A stretch of 64,000 nt of DNA from Myxocyprinus asiaticus (taxonomy: Eukaryota > Chordata > Actinopteri > Cypriniformes > Catostomidae), in contig NC_059374.1 in NCBI RefSeq assembly GCF_019703515.2, positions 16,370,595-16,434,594 of the forward strand, read 5' to 3'. The notes beneath the pieces were generated by a model. It had not been told where the DNA came from, did not search any database, and saw nothing but the letters and a program-made list of their open reading frames with translations. Both the position numbers and the translations under genes were made by a program. Positions 1 through 13,565 of this stretch are shown here, in pieces. Every line of letters begins with the position of its first letter. The stretch's first letter is position 1.

Positions 1-2944
<2,944 letters not shown>

Positions 2945-3100
2945 GTGCATAATGGGAATGAGAACGCAAGCAAAAATCGAGGTAACAGTAAGGCACTGCA
3001 GGGACAAAAAAGTCCGAAAAGGAGGGACAAGTGGAAAGCAATCTTTGTGGTAATCAATAATACGCCACAAATGCTGTCTATTGAGCATAACTTTGAACCC
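2945..3100. mobile_element. Degraded fragment of palindromic MITE (family of 3580-4215)
   Basis: The segment near 3040-3095 matches the right arm of the element at 3580-4215: a block for CCACAAATGCTGTC followed by TTGAGCATAACTT. The part near 2975-3000 (CAAAAATCGAGG then AAGGCACTG) resembles the inner left arm. It looks like a copy with most of the middle deleted. The family is recognised by comparison within the window; its superfamily is not certain. Confidence 0.6.
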
Positions 3101-3239
3101 GGTAGAAAGTGCATCGTGACGCATTTGTCAGGAACTAATGCACACATTTGTCGTTAATGTTCAAATAAATAAACTTTTTACTTTTTCCAATAAAATTCAG
3201 TAGAAAACCCCCAAAATGTAAACAACTAACAAAATGTCC

Positions 3240-3245
<6 letters not shown>

Positions 3246-3315
<70 letters not shown>
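3246..3315. repeat. (TA)n microsatellite
   Basis: About 35 uninterrupted TA units. Confidence 0.97.
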
Positions 3316-3318
<3 letters not shown>

Positions 3319-3579
3319 AACCTTCAAATGTCATTGATAGATAAGGTTGTCAGAGATTATAAAAATTAGAAATCTTTTTAAGATCTAGTTTAAAACTAGA
3401 TGTGTCATGTTGATAGGAATGTAATATTTGTGTCCATGTTGGTTTCACAATTTTTTGAAAAACATTTGTAGCATTATATATAGGCTATAATGACATAACA
3501 TGTCAAGTGTAACTGTCATGTAAAAGTTAAAATAGGCTACTTTCATTGTGCTTTGAATACATGGGATTGTACAAAACTT

Positions 3580-3680
3580 AAAGGAATATTCCAGGTTCAA
3601 CACAACTTAAGCTCAATCGACAGCATTTGTGGCTAAATGCTGATTACCAAAAATTAGTTTTGACTGGTCCCTCTTTATTA

Positions 3681-3718
<38 letters not shown>

Positions 3719-4215
3719 AAGCAAAAACCTAGTTTACAGTGAGGCACTTGCAACAGCAGTGAATGGGGCCAATATGTAAACATTAAAATACTCACTGTTT
3801 CAAAAGTATTGCCATAAAATGTAAAGAATATGCATGTTAACAGGATTTTAGTGTGATAAAATTGCTTGCTGACCTTTTCTGTGTAAAGTTGTATCAAATT
3901 TTACAACTTTGTTGCCATGAAGACGCAATGCTGTAAACACTAAAACCCTAAAACAACTGTAAAACGATGATTTAAACAACTTTACAGCTCAAATAACACA
4001 TGAGTTTGAACGGAATAATTAATGTAAGTGCTTTTATAAAATTATAAGCTTCACATTTCTGTTTAAACTTTCCAAAGATTGGCCCCATTCACTTCCATTC
4101 TAAGTGCCTCACTGTAACCTCGATTCTCGCTTTTTTTAAAGGAGAAAGGAGCCGAAATACATTTTTGTGGTTAACAATATTATGGCATAAATGCTGTCGA
4201 CTGAGCTTAACTTTA
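3580..4215. mobile_element. Palindromic (fold-back) MITE, about 0.63 kb
   Basis: The left arm (from about 3607: TTAAGCTCAATCGACAGCATTT) is the reverse complement, with scattered mismatches, of the right arm ending at about 4213 (AAATGCTGTCGACTGAGCTTAA). Complementarity continues inward: the GTGAGGCACTTG block near 3740 pairs with AAGTGCCTCACTG near 4105, beside a shared block for 'gaatggggcca'. The arms are therefore well over 100 bp and the whole element could fold into a long hairpin. An (ATT)n microsatellite (3674-3718) has expanded in the left arm. The outermost right end appears lost. There is no coding capacity. I recognise it as a very common carp-type repeat, but superfamily assignment is uncertain. 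Confidence 0.75.
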
Positions 4216-4731
4216 TTAATCATAAAAAAATCAAACATATTTTTAGAGGTAATATATGGTACAATGGGTCTAAATGCACTTTAGATTTTATTTTCTTCCA
4301 AAAAACTAATCAGCAAGAAAAACTTCCACAGTACTTTCTTTAACACCTGTTTGTCACTATATATTGCAAACTAGTCCTGATCCATGGCATCATTGCATGC
4401 AATGTCTAAAGTTTGATTTAGAGGTAATTTGATATAACATTTAATAGCATTTAACATGTTGCAAATTTATTTTGCTAATTTGCTTGAAATTATCACATTT
4501 ATTTTGAGACAAAATACTTATCTGTAATTTTCCGTTTTGTTCAAGGTGATTAAATCAAATGTTTGCAATAACTGATTTGTTGTTAAAAAATGTTCACAGT
4601 GAAGGTTCACAAGAAGGTTTTTTGTCTTCTTGACCAAGCTGACCAATTTTTCCCTATAACTATTGTCCTTATATTTACACAAAATCATTCTGGGGGTCTT
4701 TTATCCCAAATGTGGTGGCCTCCCTCGGCAG

Positions 4732-4739
<8 letters not shown>
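4216..4739. other. Gene-free AT-rich stretch
   Basis: No coding or repeat structure recognised. Confidence 0.5.
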
Positions 4740-4764
<25 letters not shown>

Positions 4765-4765
4765 C

Positions 4766-4800
<35 letters not shown>
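4739..4800. repeat. A-run plus (TA)n microsatellite
   Basis: About 27 A followed by about 15 TA units. Confidence 0.95.
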
Positions 4801-4805
<5 letters not shown>

Positions 4806-4884
4806 TAACAAATTGTGTTGCCCCATCAATATTCATTAAATCCTTAAGGATTTAAAATATCATATGGTTAAGAATATCAAGACG

Positions 4885-5330
4885 TTTTCTCAGGGTTACA
4901 CCACGTGACAAAATGTGCCTTTTCATAAAACTGTCAAAATATTGATATTTAATAATGACAAATTATTATTATTATTATTATTATTATCATTATTATTATA
5001 TATATTTTTTTTTAACTTCACAGACAGTCTTGAGGGTCTAAAGAGAGTTCTTCTATGTTTTATGTTTTGTTTCACGTGACAAAAAATTGGCGACCTACAT
5101 GTTGGTTACACAACGTGACTTTGATTTGGTGGACAAAAGTTTTTAAAATATTAATCAGATTTTAATATAAAAATGTTCTACTGCTATTTTTTAAGAAATA
5201 ATAATACAATATGTTTCTATACTACTCATGCCAACATTTATATTTTGAAGAATTTCAGTTTTTAATGAGACTTTGATTGTTTTTACTGTCTCCTTATGGT
5301 TACACCACATGACTTTGATTTTAAGCTCCA
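4885..5330 (+). repeat. Degenerate ~200-bp tandem repeat with GGTTACAC motif
   Basis: The motif GGTTACAC followed by CACGTGAC, AACGTGACTTTGATT or CACATGACTTTGATT recurs at about 4893, 5103 and 5298, a spacing of about 210 and 195 bp, with a further CACGTGACAAAA at about 5071. The sequence between is diverged. An (ATT)n microsatellite lies at 4963-5000. No protein is encoded. Confidence 0.55.
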
Positions 5331-6140
5331 GAAAAAAATATAAAAATTACTTTGAACTACTTTTAAGTAATTGAAAACCACAGAAGATGTGTATTCAAGT
5401 AATTGTTTTGTGTGAATATAGCATTTGTAATGTATTTTTGAATACATGCATTTTTAAATGAGCATCACATCATTTACCCTCAGCGGTGTTTTAATGTTGT
5501 ATTATCTTATCGTGAAAACTTCCCTTGCTGTTCCCTTTTTGGCAAATGACGAATGGGTTCACCTAATTTGACTTACGGTAACTAAGCCCGGACTTTGAGA
5601 ATGTCACTTAACCTCAAGAGACCCCGAAAGTATAAAGGAGAACTATGTCAAATCCCACAAAATGGAGGAGAAATAAAAGAGACAACATGCCTGCAGCACT
5701 TCTCCTTAGAGACATTAAAAGTGATTGGCAGCTGATAAAGAGAAGTAAGAAAGTCAATAGGAGTGTGAGTGAGCAGAAAATCTGAAAGGTTAGTCTGAAA
5801 ATACACCAACACTCCAGAAACAAACAGGTTTCCAAAGCACCGATCACTGAATCAGAAAGGGAGCAAGATGGATAAAAAGTGAGAGAGGTGCATTTGAAAT
5901 AATAGAAATAACTAACAGACAGGAAAGTGCTAAGAAAAAAAGATCAAAGGGAAGGACTGACTAAGGTGAAGCTAAACAAAGGCTAATAATCCCCTTGCTG
6001 GGTGTCACTGAAATTGGAAACGATAACGGATTTAAGGTTCATTACTTTTATTTGTGAAATAAGTCAATTCACTATCCAGGCATATATTCGGTGTCAAATC
6101 AATTACCTTCAGTTTCTTAGGCTAATTAATAACACCTGTG
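5331..6140. other. Gene-free stretch
   Basis: No recognised coding or repeat content. A 77-codon minus-strand frame at 5614-5847 has no recognisable domain. Confidence 0.5.
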
Positions 6141-6142
6141 TG

Positions 6143-6600
6143 TTTAAAGAAATGTTCCTTAATACAAGCTCTATCGACAACATTTGTGGCATAATGGTGA
6201 TTACCCCAAAATATGATTGCAACTCATTCATTTTATTTCATTTATTTGTTTTAAAGAAACTATCACATGTTCAGTGAGGTACTTACATGGAAGTAAAGGG
6301 GGCCTGTTCACAAAACATTAAAATGTACACTGCCACAGAACTTAACATAATATGTAACCACGACTCTAGTTTCACCTGTCCAGGGTGTTTCCCCACCTTC
6401 GGCCCAAGACAGCTGGGATAGGCAGCACCTCCCGTGACCCTACATAGGACAAGTGGCAATAGAAGATGGATGAATGGATGGATGACTCTAGTTTGATAAA
6501 ATTGCTTATAACCTTCTCAGTGTAAAGTTATATACAATATTTTAACTTTGTTGTCATGGTGAATTAATGCTGGTAAAACATGTGATCTCAGTAACTTTGG
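6143..6600 (+). mobile_element. Second copy of the palindromic MITE, right half missing
   Basis: It aligns with the left half of the element at 3580-4215: AAAGAAATGTTCC at the start, then CGACAACATTTGTGGC near 6177, GTGAGGTACTTACA near 6275, CATTAAAATGTACACTG near 6319 and GATAAAATTGCTTATAACC near 6495. The right inverted arm is absent. A short retroposon tail (6373-6483) is inserted in it. Confidence 0.7.
6373..6483 (+). mobile_element. 111-bp LINE/SINE 3' tail with 11-bp target duplication
   Basis: The insert begins CACCTGTCCAGGGTG and ends with GAAGATGGATGAATGGATGGA, the simple-repeat tail of a family of fish LINE and SINE 3' ends (I believe RTE type). It is flanked by perfect copies of GACTCTAGTTT at 6362-6372 and 6484-6494. 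Removing the insert and one flank restores continuity with the other MITE copy. Orientation is plus, judged from the GGATG-rich tail. Family name is from memory; the target duplication is read directly. Confidence 0.8.
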
Positions 6601-6874
6601 CATGATGTCCATACAAGGGTACCAAGAAGGCAGGTGACGTACCTTCCTTCTTTACATGAAGCTGATTAAATATTTTGCTGTAAGGTTGTCTCAAATCATT
6701 AGAAGAACAAAAACCTCCTTCCTGTCATCTGCATATATTCATGATGTGCGGTGACGAAAACCAGCCAAAAAAATAAGTAAATGTCTAAATAAAAACTGTT
6801 TAAATGTATTTACCTGAAACCAAGCGATGACGTGATGACACGCTTTGTTGACGTACTGGCTCCACCCATAGGAA

Positions 6875-6991
6875 TTAAAGGATAGTACACCCAAAAATGA
6901 AAATTCTCTTGTCATTTACTCACCCTTGTGCCTTTGCAGATGAGTATGACTTTCTTTCTAAACAACAAATGCTGTCAATTGAGCTTAACGT
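6875..6991 (+). mobile_element. Chimeric MITE fragments
   Basis: 6875-6959 matches one end of the MITE at 43780-44097 (TTAAAGGATAGTACACCC, later ATGACTTTCTTTCT). It is followed directly by 6961-6991, which matches the right arm of the palindromic MITE (CAAATGCTGTCAATTGAGC). Two different elements are therefore joined without spacer. Confidence 0.6.
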
Positions 6992-7084
6992 ATTGATTAA
7001 TTTAAATTATTGAACTAGGAACATCCTGCAGTTCAACACAGTGCTTATAGTGGCAACTCTTTTGCTAATTTGAGGGGGAAAAGG

Positions 7085-7300
7085 CTAGGTAAAATAGAAC
7101 ATTACACACAGTTAAAATGCTTTATTACACGGTGGCCTGGAATACTCGATTCTGATTGGTCAATGGCACCATCTAGCGGTCTGTTATTGCTCTGTAACAA
7201 CTGCAGCTCCATGTATCAGACTGCTCATCATGGGTCTGCGAGCCATCTGTCCTGCTTCACATAGCCCTCTGCGATCTCTGCAAGCTAATAAAATCATTTA
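7085..7300. repeat. Probable dispersed repeat leading into tandem array
   Basis: The block around 7130-7200 (GGCCTGGAATACTCGATTCT and ATTGGTCAATGGCACCA) is familiar as a dispersed cyprinid repeat. I cannot name the family. It directly precedes the 180-bp tandem array. Confidence 0.4.
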
Positions 7301-7740
7301 AACTCAAATCAATGTTTCATGTACCTTTTTATTTGGAAAGTAGTCTTGTAATAAGATGCATACTAAGCAGTCAGACGTCCATTAATTAAAAAATAAACAA
7401 CCGATCTGCGACACAAACCGGAGGTGGAATTTCAGCTGTTCAGCTATTTATTTCTTCTCACATAATTACACAATTTCAATGCAAATCAACGTTTCATGTC
7501 CATCTATTTGTTTAATTGGCAAGTAGTCTTGTAATAGGCTGAATAATGATGAGTCAGATGGTCATTTTCACAAAATAAATAGCAACAGAACTCTAACGCA
7601 AACCGGAGGTGGATTTTAGCAGTTCAGCCATTTCTTTCTTCTCAAATTACATAATTTCAATGCAAATCAATATTTTATTTCCATGTATTTATTTATTTGG
7701 TTAGTAGCCATGTAATAAGCAGGATGTAAAGTCAGCCGGT
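7300..7740. repeat. ~180-bp tandem repeat, about 2.5 copies
   Basis: Units start near 7301, 7478 and 7659; the marker CAAATCAATGTTTCATG and its variants recur at spacings of 177 and 181 bp. Each of the first two units also carries AAACCGGAGGTGGA and AGTAGTCTTGTAATA in the same order. The third unit is cut short and passes into the palindrome at 7739-7818. Confidence 0.85.
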
Positions 7741-7818
7741 TGATATTGCACAATAAACCCAGACCCAAAGCGGATGGGTCTTGTATCACCCTGAAAGGGT
7801 TTATTGTGCGATAACAAC
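7739..7818. repeat. Palindrome with two nested stems
   Basis: GCACAATAAACCC (7748-7760) is perfectly complementary to GGGTTTATTGTGC (7797-7809); imperfect pairing extends a few bases outward. Just inside the left arm, AGACCCA (7761-7767) pairs with TGGGTCT (7775-7781). It may be a transposon end or the boundary of the tandem array. Confidence 0.75.
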
Positions 7819-10340
7819 TGACTAACTGTACATTATCTCTTACTTATTTTAAATAAGTTAGTCCGAACAACCTAATGCTTAATTACATATTGTCACTGGA
7901 GACAGAAATCACACATGTAAGCTCTTATGAAGACTTTATTGCAGGAGTTAGGAGAGTTCAGACCAACAGCTTGATGGGGTCTAGACAAGAAACAACCTTG
8001 AATGGAGAGCAAAGTGTAGTGTGAACACACTAGACTAGTCTCAGCCTCAGAAAGCAAGCCCACGGATGGCCCACAGTCCGTCCTCTAACCGTATGATGCT
8101 TATAGCACACAAAACTGGAAAACGCTTTCTTGATCAACTCAGTGCAAATCTGATTGGCTGATTTGATGGAACTTCCAAGAGTAGGCGCACACAGGACGTT
8201 TTATAATCCGCCTGGAAGCCAAGTTGTATTCACAAGGTTCCGCACTGATATAATGAGCACTTCTGAGGATGAAATAATCACAGAATTTACCCAAGTTTGC
8301 CAGGTTAGTGACATCAAATCTTTTAAAGACATTCAGAGTAATTGTTTGAGGCACGTAGCAGAAAGTGAAGCGGATATCCACGAGCAGTGCTGCATTTTCT
8401 TCTTTGTTTACTTAGTTATGTCTGTAAAATTCTCTATAATGAGGTTTTCTGTGCTCTACTTAGACTCTCTACACATTTTCTGCTATTTTCCCATGTGCTT
8501 TCTTTGCAATCACTCACGGAGACTCGCGTTATGAAAAACCGACTGTGATTGGTTGCTTGAGTTAGATGTTATATGGCTTTTCCTGTCTAAACTGACAGTT
8601 CTTGGCCAATTGAAGCTCCTATTGAGCCCAGAACTCTGCCACAGTCATCCAACCCAGAGCCGTTGAATAAGACACGCCCCCTCTTCCCAAAACCCTGCCC
8701 TCGTCAACGAGTAGAAGAGCAGCTGTGCATCTTTTCAGGGTTCACAAATGCAACATTAGCAAAATAGCACAATCAGCTGACAACTGTTATAAATCTGAAT
8801 ATGGCATTAAACCTGAATGATCCGCTTCAACAACTACAACATAAGGATGTGAAAAATGATTGACAGGCAGAAAGCACATCAAAGTCTTCTGATTGGCTGA
8901 TCAAAGAATGAGACCGCAGCTCACGGACACATTTTTGTTTGCTGTATACATAGTCAAGTGCTGTCACAGAGAATGGTGAGATATCTCAGAACACTTATTT
9001 CAGGGATATCTTTCAAGGAGAAGGAACATTTTCTGCATACCATTCCATAAAAATAAAAATCAATCACTTACAGCACCTTTTGGTACCAACAGTGAGTGAG
9101 AGCTGGCTCTGCTGACAACAACATTCAGTATAAGATTGTAAAAGGCTCATAATAAGCCTGATTTCATCACAATTTGATAAAGACAGACAATTAATTATAA
9201 ATGACCTAATCACATAAATAAGAAATGTGAAATAAGGAATAAAAGGTTGAGATAGAAAACACACATTATAAAGCACCATTAAGCACCTTTAGCTTTTAAT
9301 TCTGAACATATTTTTCTTATTTTAAGCTCTACTATGTGATGTGATGTTAATATTTTATCTTGTTACATAAGGTGTACAACTTTGTCTATGTATTAAAATA
9401 AGTTTCATTAACGTCACAGTTCATAGGGCAGTCACTGTGAATCACTCAGACCAAAACCAACATTTTAACAGTGCCTTAGGGTATTATAAATATCAATCAT
9501 AAGCATACACAGGATCAGCAAGTGAGGACAGGTGTGTGTGAGGTGCCTGCTGCCATGTGAGTAATCTGTTTGAACAGTCTGAATCCTTAGGGTGAAAATC
9601 TCATCAGTAACTCTTTTGTTTTACATATAAGACCTCCACTGCACAGTTTTGAAATGTGCTGTCTAGAGCAAACTTGTTTGGATGCTAGACAAGATCCATC
9701 CCTGTTTCTCCAAGAAAGATGTGTCATTATAAATTGAGATTAATTTCACAAGCATTTTTTTTTTCTTTATAGTTTCAATATAGCATCAATTACATAACAA
9801 CCATTATGGCTAATGAGAACGATGCAAAATAGCCCACAACCAAATACACATAATTGCATTTGCAATAATATTCTGGACAAATGCTTTCTCATCAAAACAT
9901 CTTGTAATTGTTACCTTTAATAAGGTAATTTCAGGTTTCAGGTACGCTAAAGTCACTGGAAGGGGGCAATTTGTGTTAAATGCTGAAGCAGCCATAGTTG
10001 CCAACTAGCTTTGCCTGTTGTTGTCTGCACGATCTGAACTACCCCTATTGGATGCTGTCCAGCTGAGAGGGTTTCAGTGTACTCAAGGCCAAGCTTATTC
10101 TGTGGTGCTGAATAACAAGAACCCTCACAGAATCAATCTAAATGTACAAGGATGAGTTTATATAGACAGTACAGTGCATAGTTGTATACTTTACACAACC
10201 TAACATCAGTTTGCTCTGAACAAGCAGAAAAAACAATGACAAGCTAGCTAATGAGTAGCCAATGTTTATATGCTACTGGATATAAAATATATGTGATATG
10301 GGCTAAACTGTGGCTAAACCTTTACCAGTAGTTTTAGATG
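7819..10340. other. Long gene-free stretch
   Basis: About 2.5 kb without convincing genes. A 126-codon plus frame (8154-8534) and a 71-codon minus frame (9064-9279) show no known domain and no supporting splice or start context. Some blocks (for example 8870-8900) look like parts of dispersed repeats, but I could not set boundaries. Confidence 0.5.
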
Positions 10341-10770
10341 ATATTTTGGGAATTCGATTTAGGTCTTTATTTTCGTGAGTGTGCAAAGCGTAGTGCTACA
10401 CGCTACGGCCATGCATGATGTTGTATACAATTTGAGCTCGTTAATTCTAAGCACATTTTTCATGCCAGTGCAAAGTGTTTGTGCTTTATGTGGGTGTATT
10501 CATGCAAACTGGTGGTGTATTGTATGTAAATGATGTAGTGCAAAGCACAATTTGCTGTTTTCCTGAGAAATAGGTCACTGCGCTAAGACGCTTCAAAAGC
10601 ACATCCTATCTCAGCGCAAAGTCCAAACTCAGTTCCTGCATTTGCAGTTTGGAGATTCCACCAGCAATCTCACTGGAACATCAAACTATGTCTATGACGA
10701 TCATGAGATGTTTTATGAAACAAATATATTTTTGAGGTTTGTGTTAAACTATCTTTAGGTCATGGTCTTT
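10340..10770. mobile_element. Probable left/internal part of a DNA transposon remnant
   Basis: The block at about 10380-10690 (for example CAAAGCGTAGTGCTACACGC and TCCACCAGCAATCTCACTGG) resembles internal sequence of the nonautonomous DNA element whose right end lies at 12436-12591. A left terminal repeat was not found. The assignment rests on recall of the family and on position, so it is tentative. Confidence 0.35.
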
Positions 10771-10782
10771 GTTTTGTTTTTT

Positions 10783-10784
10783 AT

Positions 10785-10854
<70 letters not shown>
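10783..10854. repeat. (TA)n microsatellite
   Basis: About 35 TA units. Confidence 0.97.
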
Positions 10855-10856
<2 letters not shown>

Positions 10857-11255
10857 GTATTCATGATCTAGTTTCTATTGGTATTTTTCCACCTGTTGTT
10901 GACTGTCGTAGAGTGATTTTTAAATCAGTGCAAAAGAGGCCGGTGGAAGAAGATAAAATGTTTGGATTTGGTATGATTTTTTTATTTTTTATTTTTTTGA
11001 CCACTTTATTTAGATTTTATTTTCATTTCGTCTGAAGTGTAATTTGAATTTATAAATATTTTTGGTTAAATTGTTTGTGTTTTAATGAATTAATTACGTT
11101 TTTTAAAATCGACGGTTAGAAGTGAAGTGTGTGCCGATTCAACCACTGTTCATATAAGCCACGATTTGTGTGTCAGTAGATGATTAATAATACTGTCACA
11201 TTACCATTGTGTTTTCTCATTGGACTCTTATTTTGAAATGCATTACTGCCATCTT

Positions 11256-11540
11256 TGTCATGTCTGGTTTTCTGTTTCCCTTCCTCATTGTTTTCAGCTG
11301 TGTTTCATTTAGCCTATCAGTCCTTGTGTATGTTTAGTCCTCATTTTTCTCTTGTTCCTTGTCGGTTCTTGTTTTTATGTTGTACTTTGATAGCCAGCAT
11401 ACTGCTGTTATGCTTGTGTTACCTTCTTATTCTTCATAAGATTCCTTTATAGTTGTTTTTTTTTTGTTGTTGTTGTTTTTTTTGTTTATGATTATAAATT
11501 ATGCATTTGGATCCTCACTCTCTCGCCTATTCTCTACACA
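11256..11540 (+). mobile_element. Putative 5' LTR of truncated gypsy element
   Basis: The segment starts TGTCATGTCTGG and ends CTACACA, the TG...CA form of an LTR. It is T-rich like the U3-R-U5 of the gypsy LTRs elsewhere in this window. It is followed by a short leader (TCCTGACAGAAGAACCGACC) and then the Gag-like frame. No second LTR was found downstream, so the borders are inferred from one copy only. Confidence 0.55.
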
Positions 11541-11567
11541 GTCCTGACAGAAGAACCGACCTACATT

Positions 11568-12524
11568 ATGGATCCAGCAGAACATATATCCCAAGGGTCC
11601 ACTCCTGCAGTGGAGTACTGCTCCATTTTTTGGAAACTGGCCACTCAACTGAACTGGCATGAGAGATCCTTCAGAACCATGATCTGGTTCAGACTCAATT
11701 ATCCTGTGAGGAAGCTGGTCCCTTTGGAATGTAATTGCCAGTCTCTTCAGGATTTCATAACTGAAATCATAAGGGCTGACCTTCTGCTCTCTACTCCGGT
11801 GGTTCCGGAGACCCCCTCATCGGAGGTCCCTCTGCTCCTAGCTCTGGTGGTTCCGGAGACCCCTTTGACTGAGGCCCCTCTGCTCCTAGTTCCGGTGGTT
11901 CTGGAGATCCCCTTGGAAGAGGCCCCTCTGCTCCTAGCTCCATTGTTTCCAGAAACCCCCTCAAAGGAGGCCCTTCCGGCTTCACCCTCCGAGCCTTCCA
12001 CGGCTTTGCACGCTCCTTCTGAGACTCTTCCTCCTGTGGCTACGCCCGCTCCTCCTCCAGCAGCTTCGCCCTCTCCTCCTCCAGTGACTTCATCTGCTCC
12101 TCCTCCAGCGGCTTTGTCCGCTCCTCCTCCTGAGACTCCTGTGGCTCTGCCTGCTCTTCCTCCTGTGGCTCTGCCCACTCTTTCTCCTGTGGCTCTGCCC
12201 GCTCTTCCTCCTGTGGCTCTGCCTGCTCTTCCTCCTGTGGCTCTGCCCACTCTTCCTCCTGCGGTTCCACCCGCTCTTCCTCCTGAGATTCCAGTGCCTC
12301 TGCCCGCTCCTCCTCCTGTGGCTCCTCCTGCAGCTCTGCCTGCTCCTCCTACTACCGCACCGCCCTCTGATCTTCCTGCCTCTCTGCCCCTTGAGCCTCC
12401 TTTGGCATTGCCCCCTGAACTTCCATTAGCGCTTCACGGTATTTTGAAATTTTGCCAAACCCACTTGCGCCTAGACTTGTATTATTGTGTGAAAATACCA
12501 AAACTTCATGGCCATGCCCATTGA
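11568..12524 (+). CDS. Gag-like N-terminus fused to proline-rich repeats (truncated gypsy element)
   Basis: A 318-codon open frame with ATG in a retroelement-like context (ATGGATCCAGCAGAA). Residues about 13-75 (VEYCSIFWKLATQLNW, FRLNYPVRKLVP, LQDFITEIIRADLLL) resemble the C-terminal capsid part of Ty3/gypsy Gag proteins. The front of the capsid domain seems deleted, because the match starts almost at the initiator. Residues about 76-285 are Pro/Ala/Leu-rich, first PxxPETP..EAPLLL units, then many PPVALPAL-type repeats from an 18- to 24-bp minisatellite. There is no zinc knuckle, protease or RT. The last ~28 residues are read from the end of an unrelated DNA transposon (12436 onward). It might be transcribed from the upstream LTR, but there is no direct sign of host function. 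The long antisense frames here are shadows. Confidence 0.55.
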   Translation: MDPAEHISQGSTPAVEYCSIFWKLATQLNWHERSFRTMIWFRLNYPVRKLVPLECNCQSLQDFITEIIRADLLLSTPVVPETPSSEVPLLLALVVPETPLTEAPLLLVPVVLEIPLEEAPLLLAPLFPETPSKEALPASPSEPSTALHAPSETLPPVATPAPPPAASPSPPPVTSSAPPPAALSAPPPETPVALPALPPVALPTLSPVALPALPPVALPALPPVALPTLPPAVPPALPPEIPVPLPAPPPVAPPAALPAPPTTAPPSDLPASLPLEPPLALPPELPLALHGILKFCQTHLRLDLYYCVKIPKLHGHAH

Positions 12525-12593
12525 CTTAGTGTTTATATATACTTATGGGATAGCGCTGCGCTTAGTGCTAGTTCTCTTAAAATAGGGCCCTTA
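12430..12593 (+). mobile_element. Right end of nonautonomous DNA transposon (hAT-like)
   Basis: The stretch contains CTAGACTTGTATTATTGTG, GATAGCGCTGCGCTTAGTGC and ends AAAATAGGGCCCTT. The terminal GGGCCCTATTTTAA (reverse strand) with GCGC-rich subterminal sequence is a familiar fish repeat end. The matching left terminus was not found upstream; the gypsy fragment and the TA repeat may have broken the element. Confidence 0.55.
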
Positions 12594-13380
12594 ATGTCTA
12601 TTTTTCAAATATTGAAGAAATAATAATTAAAGGGGACTTTATAAGATTCAGTATGTACACACAAAATTTACATATTGATCATTCTTTTCATATTCTTTAC
12701 ATCTTGAACATGATTTTATGCATCTTAAGCCTGGAACATACTTGTAAACACTTTCAACTACGCAAGCTTGATTTTGTCCTTCGCTGACTTTGACTCTTTC
12801 AGGTCCACTGCTGCCATGGTGGAGCAACAGTTTGAAGAGAATCTTGTTGTACAAGCTTGTTAATACGTGAATATATTTATAGCTAGCTACCTGAATTAAA
12901 ACACACCAGGCTTAACGACACATATCTGAAGGAGGCATTGCAACCTCCCTTGTATGGAGGTTTGTTACAGCCTGAGCAACACAAGAGCACACATTAAGTA
13001 TGTTCCAAATGATCTCACAGGGAAAAAATATTCACCCAAATTTGCAGCCTGGTCACCTAGAACCATGTTACTATATCAAAATTTTTGCTAAATTATTTTT
13101 ACGTGGCTCGTTTTACGTATTGCGGCAGTTTGCTGGTGAAATGAACTCTAGTGGCGCTAAAACAACAACTTTTATTTCCTTTCACACAAATCACGATTAA
13201 AATGGCAGATTATCAGTTCAAAAACATTTACTTTTCACCCTGTCCCTTACACCATGCTATCTTATGACATCAACACACTTTTACTAAAGTGCATGAATTG
13301 TAAGTCGATACATTTTAACAAACAATTTAGAGATTTGTAAATAACAAACTACATTTACAAGCTTAATCCAACATAACTAA
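12594..13380. other. Gene-free stretch
   Basis: No coding or repeat structure recognised. Confidence 0.5.
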
Positions 13381-13565
13381 GTTGTGTGGTAGCTCAACTG
13401 ATAGAGCATTGGACTTTGAATGTGGAAGACTGGGGAACGAGCCCAGCAAAGCACTTGAGTCGGTTCATGTGCCAAAAGTGTCACGTCTAAGTACTGTTAG
13501 GTGTAGAGTTTGGGGTATGGTTAGGAGTATATTATGTAATTACTACTCAGATGTTTCATTCATAT
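13381..13565 (+). mobile_element. Degraded tRNA-derived SINE
   Basis: A box A-like GGTAGCTCAACTG (13388-13400) is followed about 35 bp later by TGGGGAACGAGCCC, a decayed box B. The next ~100 bp include GGTGTAGAGTTTGGGGTATGG, also seen in related form in the minus-strand relic at 34780-34985. The cloverleaf cannot form cleanly, so it is not a working tRNA gene. Confidence 0.6.

Noticed and set aside
7300..7740. CRISPR-like array
   Set aside because: The units are 180 bp with no separate spacers, and the DNA is eukaryotic; this is an ordinary tandem repeat.
8154..8534. 126-codon plus-strand frame as a gene
   Set aside because: No recognisable domain, no conserved motif, an antisense frame overlaps, and the surroundings are noncoding.
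11747..12250. 167-codon Gly/Arg/Ala-rich minus-strand frame
   Set aside because: It is the antisense shadow of the proline-rich minisatellite in the Gag-like frame.
13381..13455. tRNA gene
   Set aside because: Box A is fair but box B and the stems are decayed; the downstream body marks a SINE relic.
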